Positions 1 to 5,701 of a DNA stretch of 5,737 bases are shown here, piece after piece. Positions within the stretch are counted from its first letter, which is position 1. Each line of letters starts with the position of its first letter. Origin of the DNA: Desulfobulbus sp. (GTDB lineage: Bacteria; Desulfobacterota; Desulfobulbia; Desulfobulbales; Desulfobulbaceae); the NCBI GenBank assembly GCA_017998195.1, contig JAGODN010000180.1, positions 1 through 5,737 on the forward strand, in the 5' to 3' direction. The position numbers were made by a program, and so were the translations under genes. The notes below the pieces were generated by a model. It was not told the origin of the DNA and made no database searches. It saw nothing but the letters and a program-made list of their open reading frames with translations.

Positions 1-892
1 GGTTGCCGATGGGGTAGACCCGGGCCCCCTGCCGGGGGCCGGCCTGCTCCGGGGCCGGGTGCAGGGGGGTGGCGCCGGCGCTGTACACGGTCACCAGGGC
101 CAGGTCGCGGCCGGGGCTGGTCTGGATGGACTGGGCGCTGAACTCGCTGCCGTCGGCCAGGAAGACGCGGATGTCGGTGTTGGCGGCGGGCTGTTCCATG
201 CGCGCCAGGCGGGCCTCGGCCTCGGCCTGGGCGGGCAGGATCCGGGCCAGTTCCCGCTCGCGTTCCTCGAGGACGATGACCAGTTGGCGGCGGGAGGGGC
301 TGTCCGGCAACCGTCGCAACTGGCCGCGGGCCTCGTCCAGCTTGCGCCGCTCGAGGTCGAGCAACTCCCGGCCGGTGGCGACCTTGCGGCGCAGTTCCTC
401 CAGTTGGGCGCGGTCCGGCTCGATCACGTGCTTGTTGGTGACGATGGTGGTGTCGGTGAGAAAAAAGCCGGATCCCTTGCCCCAGGGGGTCTCGATGGCC
501 ACGGTGCCGTTCTTGGCCCGTTCGATGGGACCGGCGGCGACCGCGGCGTTCTCTGCACTTGCCGGCGGGGCGGACCGGGAGGGTTGCGGGGCGGGCGGCG
601 GTGAGGGACGGGCAACCTGTTCCGTTGCCGGCACGGAGGCCCTGCCTGCCTGTCCCGGCGACCGGCCCGAGGTGAGCCACCAGGTCGTCCCGGCCGTGCC
701 CGCCACGAGCAGGAAGGCCGCCAGCAGCAGGACCGCCACCCGGCTCTGGCGCGGCACAGCCGTACGGGGCTCGGCGGCCGTCTCCCGGCGCCGACGTTCC
801 CTGCTCAACTCGTACCTGCGAAACAACAGGCCGCAGGCCTCGCACTCCACCTGCTGTTCCTGCGCATGGCCGCACTTCGGACATCGGATCAT
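1..892 (-). CDS. Membrane-anchored trypsin-like (HtrA-type) serine protease with N-terminal zinc ribbon, 3' end cut by window
   Basis: The reading frame opens with ATG at 892 and stays open for 297 codons until the window ends. Residues 1-24 form a zinc ribbon with Cys4/Cys7 and Cys17/Cys20 (CPKC...CEAC). Residues about 52-73 are a single hydrophobic segment ending in TTWWL, preceded by Arg-rich sequence, so the ribbon should be cytoplasmic and the rest periplasmic. A Pro/Ala/Ser-rich linker follows (about 74-122). The trypsin-like fold starts near 128: GKGSGFFLTD, then TNKHV with catalytic His155, and GRDLALV with catalytic Asp263. The visible part ends in VYPIGN, the usual HtrA stretch ahead of the Ser loop, so the GNSGG motif and any PDZ domain lie off the window. 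An insert of about 75 charged, helix-forming residues (about 160-236) separates His and Asp, which are normally about 30 apart. AAAAGGTG five bases before the ATG supports the start. Protein quality control is inferred from the family only; substrates are unknown. Confidence 0.85.
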   Translation of the reverse strand, partial: MIRCPKCGHAQEQQVECEACGLLFRRYELSRERRRRETAAEPRTAVPRQSRVAVLLLAAFLLVAGTAGTTWWLTSGRSPGQAGRASVPATEQVARPSPPPAPQPSRSAPPASAENAAVAAGPIERAKNGTVAIETPWGKGSGFFLTDTTIVTNKHVIEPDRAQLEELRRKVATGRELLDLERRKLDEARGQLRRLPDSPSRRQLVIVLEERERELARILPAQAEAEARLARMEQPAANTDIRVFLADGSEFSAQSIQTSPGRDLALVTVYSAGATPLHPAPEQAGPRQGARVYPIGN

Positions 893-897
893 GGCCG

Positions 898-905
898 CAC
901 CTTTT
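898..905 (-). promoter_or_regulatory. Ribosome binding site of the zinc-ribbon protease
   Basis: On the minus strand the sequence AAAAGGTG lies five bases before the ATG at 892. It is close to AAGGAG and fixes the start directly in front of the zinc-ribbon cysteines. Confidence 0.6.
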
Positions 906-954
906 CGGATGACATCGAAAGACCGGCGGGCCGCCATCACCCGCCGAACCGTGT

Positions 955-968
955 GGGTGTGAACACCC
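955..968. repeat. 14-bp palindrome GGGTGTGAACACCC, possible operator
   Basis: Two perfect 6-bp arms (GGGTGT/ACACCC) are separated by GA. On the minus strand the palindrome falls just downstream of the candidate -10 box at 979-984, at about the start of the protease transcript. It could be a repressor site or a short 5' leader hairpin. Six-base arms can occur by chance in GC-rich DNA, so the role is inference. Confidence 0.3.
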
Positions 969-978
969 TGTGCGGCCA

Positions 979-1008
979 AGTATAGCAGGGGCCGGCCGCG
1001 GACACCAA
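979..1008 (-). promoter_or_regulatory. Candidate sigma-70-type promoter for the protease gene
   Basis: On the minus strand, TTGGTG (1008-1003) is followed after 18 bases by TATACT (984-979). An upstream TG makes the second box an extended -10 (TGCTATACT). The expected transcript start is about 80 bases before the protease ATG. It is the only TATA-like element in this GC-rich spacer. The -35 box is weak (TTG only), so this is a reading by eye. Confidence 0.45.
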
Positions 1009-1011
1009 GCA

Positions 1012-1036
1012 GGTTTGCCGCACCACCGGCAAAACC
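1012..1036 (-). terminator. Hairpin downstream of the EI24 gene, possible terminator without U-tract
   Basis: GGTTTGCCG (1012-1020) pairs with CGGCAAAACC (1027-1036) with one bulged base and a six-base loop (CACCAC). It sits 44 bases past the stop codon of the EI24 gene and before the candidate protease promoter, a natural place for a transcript end. No run of U follows on the minus strand, so it may be a factor-assisted terminator or a 3'-end stabiliser rather than a classical intrinsic terminator. Confidence 0.35.
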
Positions 1037-1079
1037 CGCCAGGCCGCGCCGGCCGGGGCGGAGCGCAGCGGTCGTTCGC

Positions 1080-1877
1080 TCAGGCGATGGGCGGGGTTTC
1101 CCGGCGGCCCTCGATGGCGAGGAAGTTGAGGGTGGTGTGCACGGTGAACAGCGGGAACGACAGGGCCATGAGGAAGATGTTGAGGATCGGCACCATGCTC
1201 AGCAGGGCCGGCAGCAGGCCGATCCGGAAGGCCGGGGCGCGGTGGCTCCGCAGCCAGCGCAGCTTGTCGCCCAGGCTCCAGCGGTAGCGGGAGGAGGGAT
1301 AGTCGACGAACATCAGCGCCGAATAGTAGACGTAGAGCACGAAGACCGCCGCCTGGCCGATCACCGGCAGGAAATTGAGCGGCAGGGCCACGGCCGTGAC
1401 CAGGAGGCCGAAGGCGCCGATCTTCACCCCCTCGAGCAGGTCGATGAGCGAGCCGGCCAGGGTCATCCGGGCCTCGCCCTCGCCGGCCCGGGCCGCGAAG
1501 CGGTTGCCGGCCCAGGTGCTGAGAAACACGTAGCCGGGCGTGGTCAGGGTGAAGGCAAGGAGGAAGGCGAGGTAAAAGGCGACCACCCGGGAAAGGACGA
1601 CAAACACCCATTTCAGCGCGGTCCAGCCCCAGAGCAGCGGCCAGTGCCAGAACCGCTCGACCGCGGGCGGGGCGGTGAAGAACGGGCCGGTCAGCTGGTC
1701 GACCCAGCCCACCGAAAACTGGAAGCCGAGCCAGGTGAGGGTCCCGGTGAGGACCACGAGCACGAGACTCCAGCCGAGCAGGCGGGGCTGGCGCAGGAGG
1801 AAGAACAGCGAGGTGGTGAGCGGCACCCAGGGGGCGGGGTTCGTCCCGGGGCGAAATCGCGGATCAGCGGTGTTCAT
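1080..1877 (-). CDS. EI24/CysZ-family integral membrane protein
   Basis: This 265-residue protein matches the length and pattern of the EI24 domain family, which includes the E. coli sulfate permease CysZ (about 253 residues). Hydrophobic segments lie at about 34-52, 88-118, 153-173, 174-192 and 217-255. Family-like features are LPVIGQAA (170-177), YYSALMFVDYPSSR (184-197) and the C-terminal block starting FRIGLLPALLSMVPILN (217-233), where Pro-rich hydrophobic stretches re-enter the membrane. The start chosen is ATG 1877 (MNTADPRF), because a further upstream ATG at 1964 adds only a low-complexity Pro/Arg tail encoded by palindromic spacer DNA. Neither ATG has a good ribosome binding site. 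The protein is expected in the inner membrane. CysZ itself imports sulfate, but many EI24 proteins are uncharacterised and no cys gene is nearby, so I do not assign cysZ. Confidence 0.8.
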   Translation of the reverse strand: MNTADPRFRPGTNPAPWVPLTTSLFFLLRQPRLLGWSLVLVVLTGTLTWLGFQFSVGWVDQLTGPFFTAPPAVERFWHWPLLWGWTALKWVFVVLSRVVAFYLAFLLAFTLTTPGYVFLSTWAGNRFAARAGEGEARMTLAGSLIDLLEGVKIGAFGLLVTAVALPLNFLPVIGQAAVFVLYVYYSALMFVDYPSSRYRWSLGDKLRWLRSHRAPAFRIGLLPALLSMVPILNIFLMALSFPLFTVHTTLNFLAIEGRRETPPIA

Positions 1878-1941
1878 GAGGGATGGCAGAGCGGTCGGGG
1901 CGCGGGGAAAGGTTGGTTCGGGCCGTGGCCCCGGGGATCGG

Positions 1942-1959
1942 GCCGCCCGGCCGGGCGGC
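1942..1959. repeat. 18-bp perfect palindrome GCCGCCCGGCCGGGCGGC
   Basis: The sequence equals its own reverse complement over 18 bases, with no spacer, and lies 65 bases before the EI24 start. Its half-site CCGGGCGGC recurs at 2001-2009 inside the next hairpin. All-GC palindromes arise easily in such DNA, so it could be composition or one unit of a structured spacer. Confidence 0.4.
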
Positions 1960-1976
1960 GGCATTGGTCACAGCGG

Positions 1977-2012
1977 CCGGCCGCCCTGAACAGGAAGGTT
2001 CCGGGCGGCCGG
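1977..2012. repeat. Long inverted repeat (10-bp arms plus 4-bp inner stem)
   Basis: CCGGCCGCCC (1977-1986) is perfectly complementary to GGGCGGCCGG (2003-2012). After one mismatch the stem resumes as GAAC (1988-1991) with GTTC (1998-2001), leaving a six-base loop. Read on the minus strand it lies downstream of the 94-residue gene and upstream of the EI24 gene. No U-tract follows, so it is better described as a structured intergenic element than as a proven terminator. It could block readthrough, stabilise the upstream message, or be a REP-like repeat. Confidence 0.5.
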
Positions 2013-2027
2013 TGTTCGGGTTGTCTC

Positions 2028-2046
2028 GCCTGCCCGCCGGGCAGGC
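2028..2046 (-). terminator. Compact GC hairpin just after the 94-residue gene, possible terminator
   Basis: GCCTGCCC (2028-2035) pairs perfectly with GGGCAGGC (2039-2046) around a three-base loop, an 8-bp all-strong stem with a single A:T pair. It begins 11 bases after the stop codon of the 94-residue gene on the minus strand, the usual place for a terminator stem. The bases that follow on the minus strand (GAGACAACCC) contain no U-run, so intrinsic termination is uncertain. Confidence 0.45.
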
Positions 2047-2057
2047 CGTGGAGATTA

Positions 2058-2342
2058 TCACCCCTGGTAGGCGCAGCTGACCAGGTCGGCCAGTTCGTAA
2101 TCGATCCGGCCCGCCCGCAGCACGGCGAACACGTCCTCCACCTGGGCGAGGGAGTCCACCTCGACGCTGTTGCCGCGCTCACCCCCGGCGATCCGGCAGC
2201 CGCCGGCGCGCAGGGCCGCCACGGCCTCGGCAAGGCGCGGCACCACCAAACCCAGGCGGGAAAAGTCATTCATGTAGAACAGCGGCCAGTCAAGATGACC
2301 GGCCACCGGCTTGCCTTTTTCCATGATCGGCAGATTTCCCAT
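2058..2342 (-). CDS. Small protein of unknown function, possibly ACT-like fold, in operon with tautomerase
   Basis: I do not recognise this 94-residue protein. There is no signal peptide, membrane segment or metal motif, so it should be a soluble cytoplasmic protein. By eye, residues 28-94 alternate as strand (SRLGLVVP, 28-35), helix (LAEAVAALRAGG, 37-48), strand (CRIAGGE), strand (NSVEVD), helix (AQVEDVFAVLRAGR, 64-77) and strand (ELADLVSCAY). This beta-alpha-beta-beta-alpha-beta order is that of ferredoxin-like domains such as ACT, which often bind small ligands. The first 25 residues, with the segment HLDWPLFYMND, are an extra N-terminal part. The start at 2342 is fixed by GGAGGAG five bases upstream; the next Met (residue 7) lacks such a site. 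The gene lies 42 bases downstream of the tautomerase stop, so co-transcription is likely. A ligand-sensing or accessory role is speculative. Confidence 0.7.
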   Translation of the reverse strand: MGNLPIMEKGKPVAGHLDWPLFYMNDFSRLGLVVPRLAEAVAALRAGGCRIAGGERGNSVEVDSLAQVEDVFAVLRAGRIDYELADLVSCAYQG

Positions 2343-2345
2343 AAT

Positions 2346-2352
2346 CTCCTCC
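2346..2352 (-). promoter_or_regulatory. Strong ribosome binding site of the 94-residue protein
   Basis: GGAGGAG on the minus strand, with five bases between GGAGG and the codon, precedes ATG 2342. It argues that this small, unrecognised frame is a genuinely translated gene. Confidence 0.75.
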
Positions 2353-2384
2353 GGGTGTTGCCTAGGGGGCCGGTCGCGGCCCGT

Positions 2385-2588
2385 TCACTGGCCCCGGCGA
2401 CGGCGGACCGTGACCGTCTCGCCGCCGATGCCCCAGTTGTCGGTGGGCACTTCTTCAATCACCACCACGGTGGTCGCCGGGTTCTTGCCGAGCACCTCCT
2501 GGAGCAGCCGGGTGACACCCTCGATGAGCGCCGCCTTGTGGTCCGCGGTGACCCCCTCGTCGGTTATTCTGATGTGAACATAGGGCAT
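2385..2588 (-). CDS. 4-oxalocrotonate tautomerase family protein (DmpI-like)
   Basis: The 67-residue product has the length and sequence style of the 4-OT/DmpI tautomerases, which form small oligomers and interconvert keto and enol forms of dicarboxylate-like substrates using an N-terminal proline. Met1 is followed by Pro, the catalytic base after Met removal (PYVHIRIT). Further family blocks are EGVTADHKAALIEGVT, GKNPATTVVVIEE and the signature DNWGIGGE near the C-terminus. Counting from Pro1, the positions of 4-OT Arg11 and Arg39 appear to be Val12 and Val40, and the hydrophobic Phe50 is Trp51. This fits the DmpI-like branch, for which substrates are poorly known, so I give no gene symbol. 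The protein ends in a basic tail (RRRRGQ). ATG 2588 is chosen over the in-frame ATG at 2627 because it has AAGGAGG at the right distance and places Pro at position 2. Confidence 0.88.
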   Translation of the reverse strand: MPYVHIRITDEGVTADHKAALIEGVTRLLQEVLGKNPATTVVVIEEVPTDNWGIGGETVTVRRRRGQ

Positions 2589-2593
2589 GCTTC

Positions 2594-2600
2594 CCTCCTT
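2594..2600 (-). promoter_or_regulatory. Ribosome binding site that fixes the tautomerase start
   Basis: AAGGAGG on the minus strand ends five bases before ATG 2588. This decides between the Met-Pro start and the longer in-frame reading from 2627, which would bury the catalytic proline inside the chain and abolish the known mechanism. Confidence 0.8.
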
Positions 2601-2695
2601 GGCAATGGCGATCGACCGGCGGCGCACGGCCCTGCCGGCCGCGGCCGCAGCGTTTGCGCGGGCAACTTTCCCGTGGCGGTTTGGCCGTGATGGAG

Positions 2696-2725
2696 TATAC
2701 TACCGTCCTTGTTCATGAACAGCAA
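2696..2725. promoter_or_regulatory. Candidate divergent promoter elements between the tautomerase and RNase G genes
   Basis: For the minus strand, TTGCTG (2725-2720) and TAGTAT (2702-2697) are separated by 17 bases and would start a transcript about 100 bases ahead of the tautomerase. For the plus strand, TATACT (2696-2701) is a good -10 box but no convincing -35 lies 16-18 bases before it. It would give a leader of about 70 bases to the RNase G start. This is the most AT-rich patch of the 191-base divergent region. Assignments are by eye. Confidence 0.35.
2710..2721. repeat. 12-bp perfect palindrome TGTTCATGAACA, possible operator
   Basis: The 12 bases equal their own reverse complement. 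The site lies within the spacer of the candidate minus-strand promoter and just downstream of the plus-strand -10 box, so one dimeric regulator bound here could affect both transcripts. I cannot name the regulator. Confidence 0.4.
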
Positions 2726-2779
2726 CTCCCGCCCTGCCGTCCGGCGGCGGGATCAGGCAGGATCCGGTCAGGCCCCGTT

Positions 2780-4285
2780 ATGTACACAGACATCCTCATC
2801 AATGCCACCTTCTACGAGAACCGGATCGCCCTGGTGGAAAACGGCAACCTGCGCGAATTCCACCTGGACCGGCTCTCCGAACGCGGGCTGATCGGCAACA
2901 TCTACCTGGGCCGGGTGGTGCGGGTGCTGCCGGGCATCGACGCGGCCTTTGTCGACATCGGCCTGGAGCGCACCGGCTTCCTCTACGTGGAGGAGGCCCA
3001 GCACCTCTACTCGGAAAGCTACCAGCGGCTGCCGCCCGGCCACAAGCTGCACCAGGACCCGCCCCGCCACCTGTCCACGCCGCCGATGATCAACGAACTC
3101 GTCCGCGAGGGCCAGGACATCCTCGTGCAGATCGCCAAGGAACCCATCGGCTCCAAGGGCGCCCGCCTGACCTGCAACATCACCCTGCCCTGCCGCAACC
3201 TGGTGTTCATGCCGCTCACCGATCACATCGGCATCTCCCGCAAGATCGAGGACGAGGCCACCCGCCAGCTCCTGCGCGAGAAGATCGAGGGACTGCGGCC
3301 GCCGGGCGCCGGCTTCATCATGCGCACCGTGGCCGAGAACATCGGCGACGAGGAACTCGAGGCGGACATGGAGTTCCTGCTCCTGCTCTGGGACGAGATC
3401 CTCGGCAAGGCCAGGAAGGCCACCGTGCCCAGCCTGATCTACAAGGACCTGGATATCATCCTGCGGGCGATGCGCGATTTTTTCACCGAGGAGACCAACG
3501 AGCTCGTTACCGACAGTCGCGAGGTCTACGAGCAGCTGCTCAGCTACGCCAAGAACTTCGCCCCGCACCTGCAGGACCGGATCACCTTCTACGACTCCGA
3601 CCTGCCCCTGTTCGAGTACTACGGCATCGAGGCGGACATCAGCAGCGCGCTCGACAAGAAGGTGTGGCTGCGCTCCGGCGGCTACATCGTCATCGAGCCC
3701 ACCGAGGCACTCACCGTCATCGACGTCAACAGCGGCCGCTACGTCGGCGCCAACGACCTGGCCGAGACCATCTTCAAGACCAACATGGAGGCGGTGCGCG
3801 AGATCGCCCGCCAGCTGCGGCTACGCAACCTGGGCGGCATCATCATCATCGACTTCATCGACATGGAGAGCGAGGCCCACCGCGAGGAGCTGTACACCGC
3901 CTTCCAGGAGGCCATGCGCGACGACAAGAGCAAGGTCAACATCCTCAAGCTGTCCGAGTTCGGCCTGGTGCAGATGACCCGCAAGCGGCTCTCCGAGAGC
4001 CTCACCCAGATGCTCTGCGAGCCCTGCGTGTACTGCGGCGGCGAGGGCTTCGTCAAGAGCCGGCGCACCATCTGCCACGAGATCTTCCGCAAGATCGGCC
4101 GCGACGCGCGCAAGATCGGCGGCTCGCACGTGACCATCAAGGTCCACCCGCACATCGCCGACCTGCTGCTCAACGAGGAGTCGTACAACGTCGAGCAGCT
4201 CGAACAGCGCACCGGCAGACGCTTCACCATCATCCCGGTTCCGGACCTGCCCATCAAGCGCTACGATGTCATCTGGAACGAGTAG
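2780..4285 (+). CDS. rng: Ribonuclease E/G family endoribonuclease (RNase G)
   Basis: At 501 residues it is close to E. coli RNase G (489) and lacks the long scaffold tail of RNase E. It cleaves single-stranded AU-rich RNA, acting in rRNA 5' maturation and mRNA decay in the cytoplasm. The N-terminus (MYTDILINAT...) is typical of the family. The S1 RNA-binding domain spans about 37-125 (GNIYLGRV, AAFVDIG, EGQDILVQI), with its surface segment around 75-105 slightly long. GFIMRT (Arg182, Thr183) matches the 5'-monophosphate sensor pocket. The Mg-binding catalytic aspartates are Asp315 (VIDVNSGR) and Asp358 (IIIIDFIDM), 43 apart as in RNase E. The zinc-link cysteines are Cys416 and Cys419 (CVYCGGEG), 58 after Asp358 as in RNase E. 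All key residues are intact. ATG 2780 is preferred to an upstream in-frame ATG (2654), which would add 42 residues unlike the family. The ribosome binding site is weak (AGG seven bases upstream). Confidence 0.95.
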   Translation: MYTDILINATFYENRIALVENGNLREFHLDRLSERGLIGNIYLGRVVRVLPGIDAAFVDIGLERTGFLYVEEAQHLYSESYQRLPPGHKLHQDPPRHLSTPPMINELVREGQDILVQIAKEPIGSKGARLTCNITLPCRNLVFMPLTDHIGISRKIEDEATRQLLREKIEGLRPPGAGFIMRTVAENIGDEELEADMEFLLLLWDEILGKARKATVPSLIYKDLDIILRAMRDFFTEETNELVTDSREVYEQLLSYAKNFAPHLQDRITFYDSDLPLFEYYGIEADISSALDKKVWLRSGGYIVIEPTEALTVIDVNSGRYVGANDLAETIFKTNMEAVREIARQLRLRNLGGIIIIDFIDMESEAHREELYTAFQEAMRDDKSKVNILKLSEFGLVQMTRKRLSESLTQMLCEPCVYCGGEGFVKSRRTICHEIFRKIGRDARKIGGSHVTIKVHPHIADLLLNEESYNVEQLEQRTGRRFTIIPVPDLPIKRYDVIWNE

Positions 4286-4324
4286 ACAGCCGTCCCCCCG
4301 ATTTCCCCACAACCGGATCGACCC

Positions 4325-5701
4325 ATGACCGACATTCGTCTAGGCGGCGCCTCCCGGAGGCGCGGCGGATTTTTCAAAACCCTGCTCCTGGCCCTGCTGG
4401 CCACCGCGGTGGTCGCCCTGGGGGCGGCCGCCTGGCTGCTGTTCGAGTTCGAGCGGCCGACCGTGGCGCTCGACCGGGAACTGCGTTTTCTCGGCGGCCG
4501 GGTCGAGCTGCCGCTGCACGCCGCGGACAAAAAAAGCGGCCTCCGCGCTCTCGAGATCACCCTGGTCCAGGGCGAACGGTCGGTCACCCTGCTCGACCGC
4601 ACCTTCCCCCGCCAGTCCTGGTTCGGCGCCGCCGGTCCGGCCACGGTGAGTGAAAAGGTGGCGATCGACGCCCAGAAGGCCGGTATCAAGGAGGGTTCGG
4701 CCGAACTGGTGGTGCGCGTGCGCGACTTTTCCCTGAACGGCCTGTTCCGCGGTAACCGCACGGAGTTGCGGATGCCGGTGACCATGGACACCAAACCGCC
4801 CACCCTGGCATTGGCGCATGCGCAGCGCTCCATCCGTCCCGGCGGCAGCGGCCTGGTGGTCTACACCGTCTCCGAGCCGCCCGCCCGCCACGGCCTGCAG
4901 GTGGGCGAGCGCTTCTTCCCCGGCTTCCCGGGAACGAAGGCGAACACCTTTGTCGCCTACTTCGCCCTGCCCTGGGACACCCGGGAACTGGGCTCCACCC
5001 GGGTGGTGGCCGCCGACGAGGCGGGCAACGAGGCTGCCCTGCCCTTTGCCGCCAGCCTGCGCAAGGTTCCGGAAAAACGCGATGCCATCACCATCAGCGA
5101 CGGTTTCCTGGCGCAGAAGCTGCCCGAGTTCCAGGCCCATTACCCGGAGATGCAGGGCAGCCCGGTGGAACAGTACCTGTACGTCAACAACCAGGTGCGG
5201 GTGCAGAACGCCGAGGTGATCGCCCGGGTCTGCGCCGACACGGACCCGCAGCAGCTCTGGGCGGACCGCTTCCTGCGCATGCCCGGCGCCGGCCGCGCCC
5301 AGTTCGCCGACCAGCGCACCTACCTCTACAACGGCCAGGCCATCGACACCCAGACCCACCTCGGGGTGGACATCGCCTCCACCGCCCAGGCCCCCATCCG
5401 CGCGGCCAACCGCGGCCGGGTAGTGTTCGCCGACTATCTCGGCATCTACGGCAACATGATCATCCTCGACCACGGCCAGGGCATCGCCAGCCTCTATTCC
5501 CACCTGAGCACCATCGAGACCACGGGGGGCACCCTGGTCGAAAAGGACCAGCCGATCGGGCGATCAGGGGCCAGCGGCATGGCCGGCGGCGACCATCTGC
5601 ATTTCTCCATGCTGGTGCACGGCCTGTTCGTCACCCCGGTCGAATGGTGGGACCAGCACTGGATCGACGTCACCATCAAGAACGCGCTCCATGGGCAATA
5701 A
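4325..5701 (+). CDS. M23 (LytM-type) metallopeptidase, membrane-anchored periplasmic cell-wall endopeptidase
   Basis: The 458-residue protein has a short basic start (residues 11-13 RRR) and one hydrophobic segment at about 17-40 with no clear cleavage site, so it is probably a signal anchor holding the enzyme on the periplasmic face of the inner membrane. Residues about 45-255 are beta-rich and Ig-like: PTVALDREL...DKKSGL and later PPTLAL...VVAADEAGNEA look like two related units. A linker at about 256-335 leads to the peptidase domain (about 340-455). The zinc ligands are complete: His345 and Asp349 (HLGVD) and His426 of HLH (424-426). His393 (YSHLS) and His424 complete the catalytic set, so it should be active against peptide cross-links in peptidoglycan. 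The gene starts 39 bases after RNase G with only a weak ribosome binding site, suggesting co-transcription. An activator or shape-maintenance role is possible but not shown. Confidence 0.92.
   Translation: MTDIRLGGASRRRGGFFKTLLLALLATAVVALGAAAWLLFEFERPTVALDRELRFLGGRVELPLHAADKKSGLRALEITLVQGERSVTLLDRTFPRQSWFGAAGPATVSEKVAIDAQKAGIKEGSAELVVRVRDFSLNGLFRGNRTELRMPVTMDTKPPTLALAHAQRSIRPGGSGLVVYTVSEPPARHGLQVGERFFPGFPGTKANTFVAYFALPWDTRELGSTRVVAADEAGNEAALPFAASLRKVPEKRDAITISDGFLAQKLPEFQAHYPEMQGSPVEQYLYVNNQVRVQNAEVIARVCADTDPQQLWADRFLRMPGAGRAQFADQRTYLYNGQAIDTQTHLGVDIASTAQAPIRAANRGRVVFADYLGIYGNMIILDHGQGIASLYSHLSTIETTGGTLVEKDQPIGRSGASGMAGGDHLHFSMLVHGLFVTPVEWWDQHWIDVTIKNALHGQ

Noticed and set aside
69..962. Plus-strand open frame opposite the serine protease
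   Set aside because: Arg/Ser-rich shadow of a minus-strand gene with clear zinc ribbon and catalytic motifs.
1137..2690. Very long plus-strand open frame (517 codons) opposite the EI24, small-protein and tautomerase genes
   Set aside because: It runs antisense through three well-supported genes and their spacer, is rich in Gly, Arg, Glu, Gln and His as expected of a GC-driven shadow frame, and shows no domain.
2710..2721. LexA box reading of TGTTCATGAACA
   Set aside because: The half-sites are inverted relative to the Gram-positive GAAC-N4-GTTC box and do not match the direct-repeat GTTC-N7-GTTC type, and neither neighbouring operon is an SOS gene.
2654..2779. 42-residue N-terminal extension of RNase G from an upstream in-frame ATG
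   Set aside because: The family begins at the MYTDILINAT segment; the extension is low in conservation-like features and overlaps the candidate promoter and palindrome.
4529..4535. Run of seven A in the M23 gene, a possible slippage or frameshift site
   Set aside because: The zero frame continues intact for the full domain set, and no shorter or alternative product of interest is reached by slipping.
3664..4653. Plus-strand open frame overlapping the end of RNase G and the start of the M23 gene
   Set aside because: Arg/His/Pro-rich translation in the wrong frame; it would cross both genes whose conserved residues are intact in other frames.
4340..5503. Minus-strand open frame (387 codons) opposite the M23 gene
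   Set aside because: Gly/Val/His-rich shadow; the plus strand has full M23 zinc ligands.
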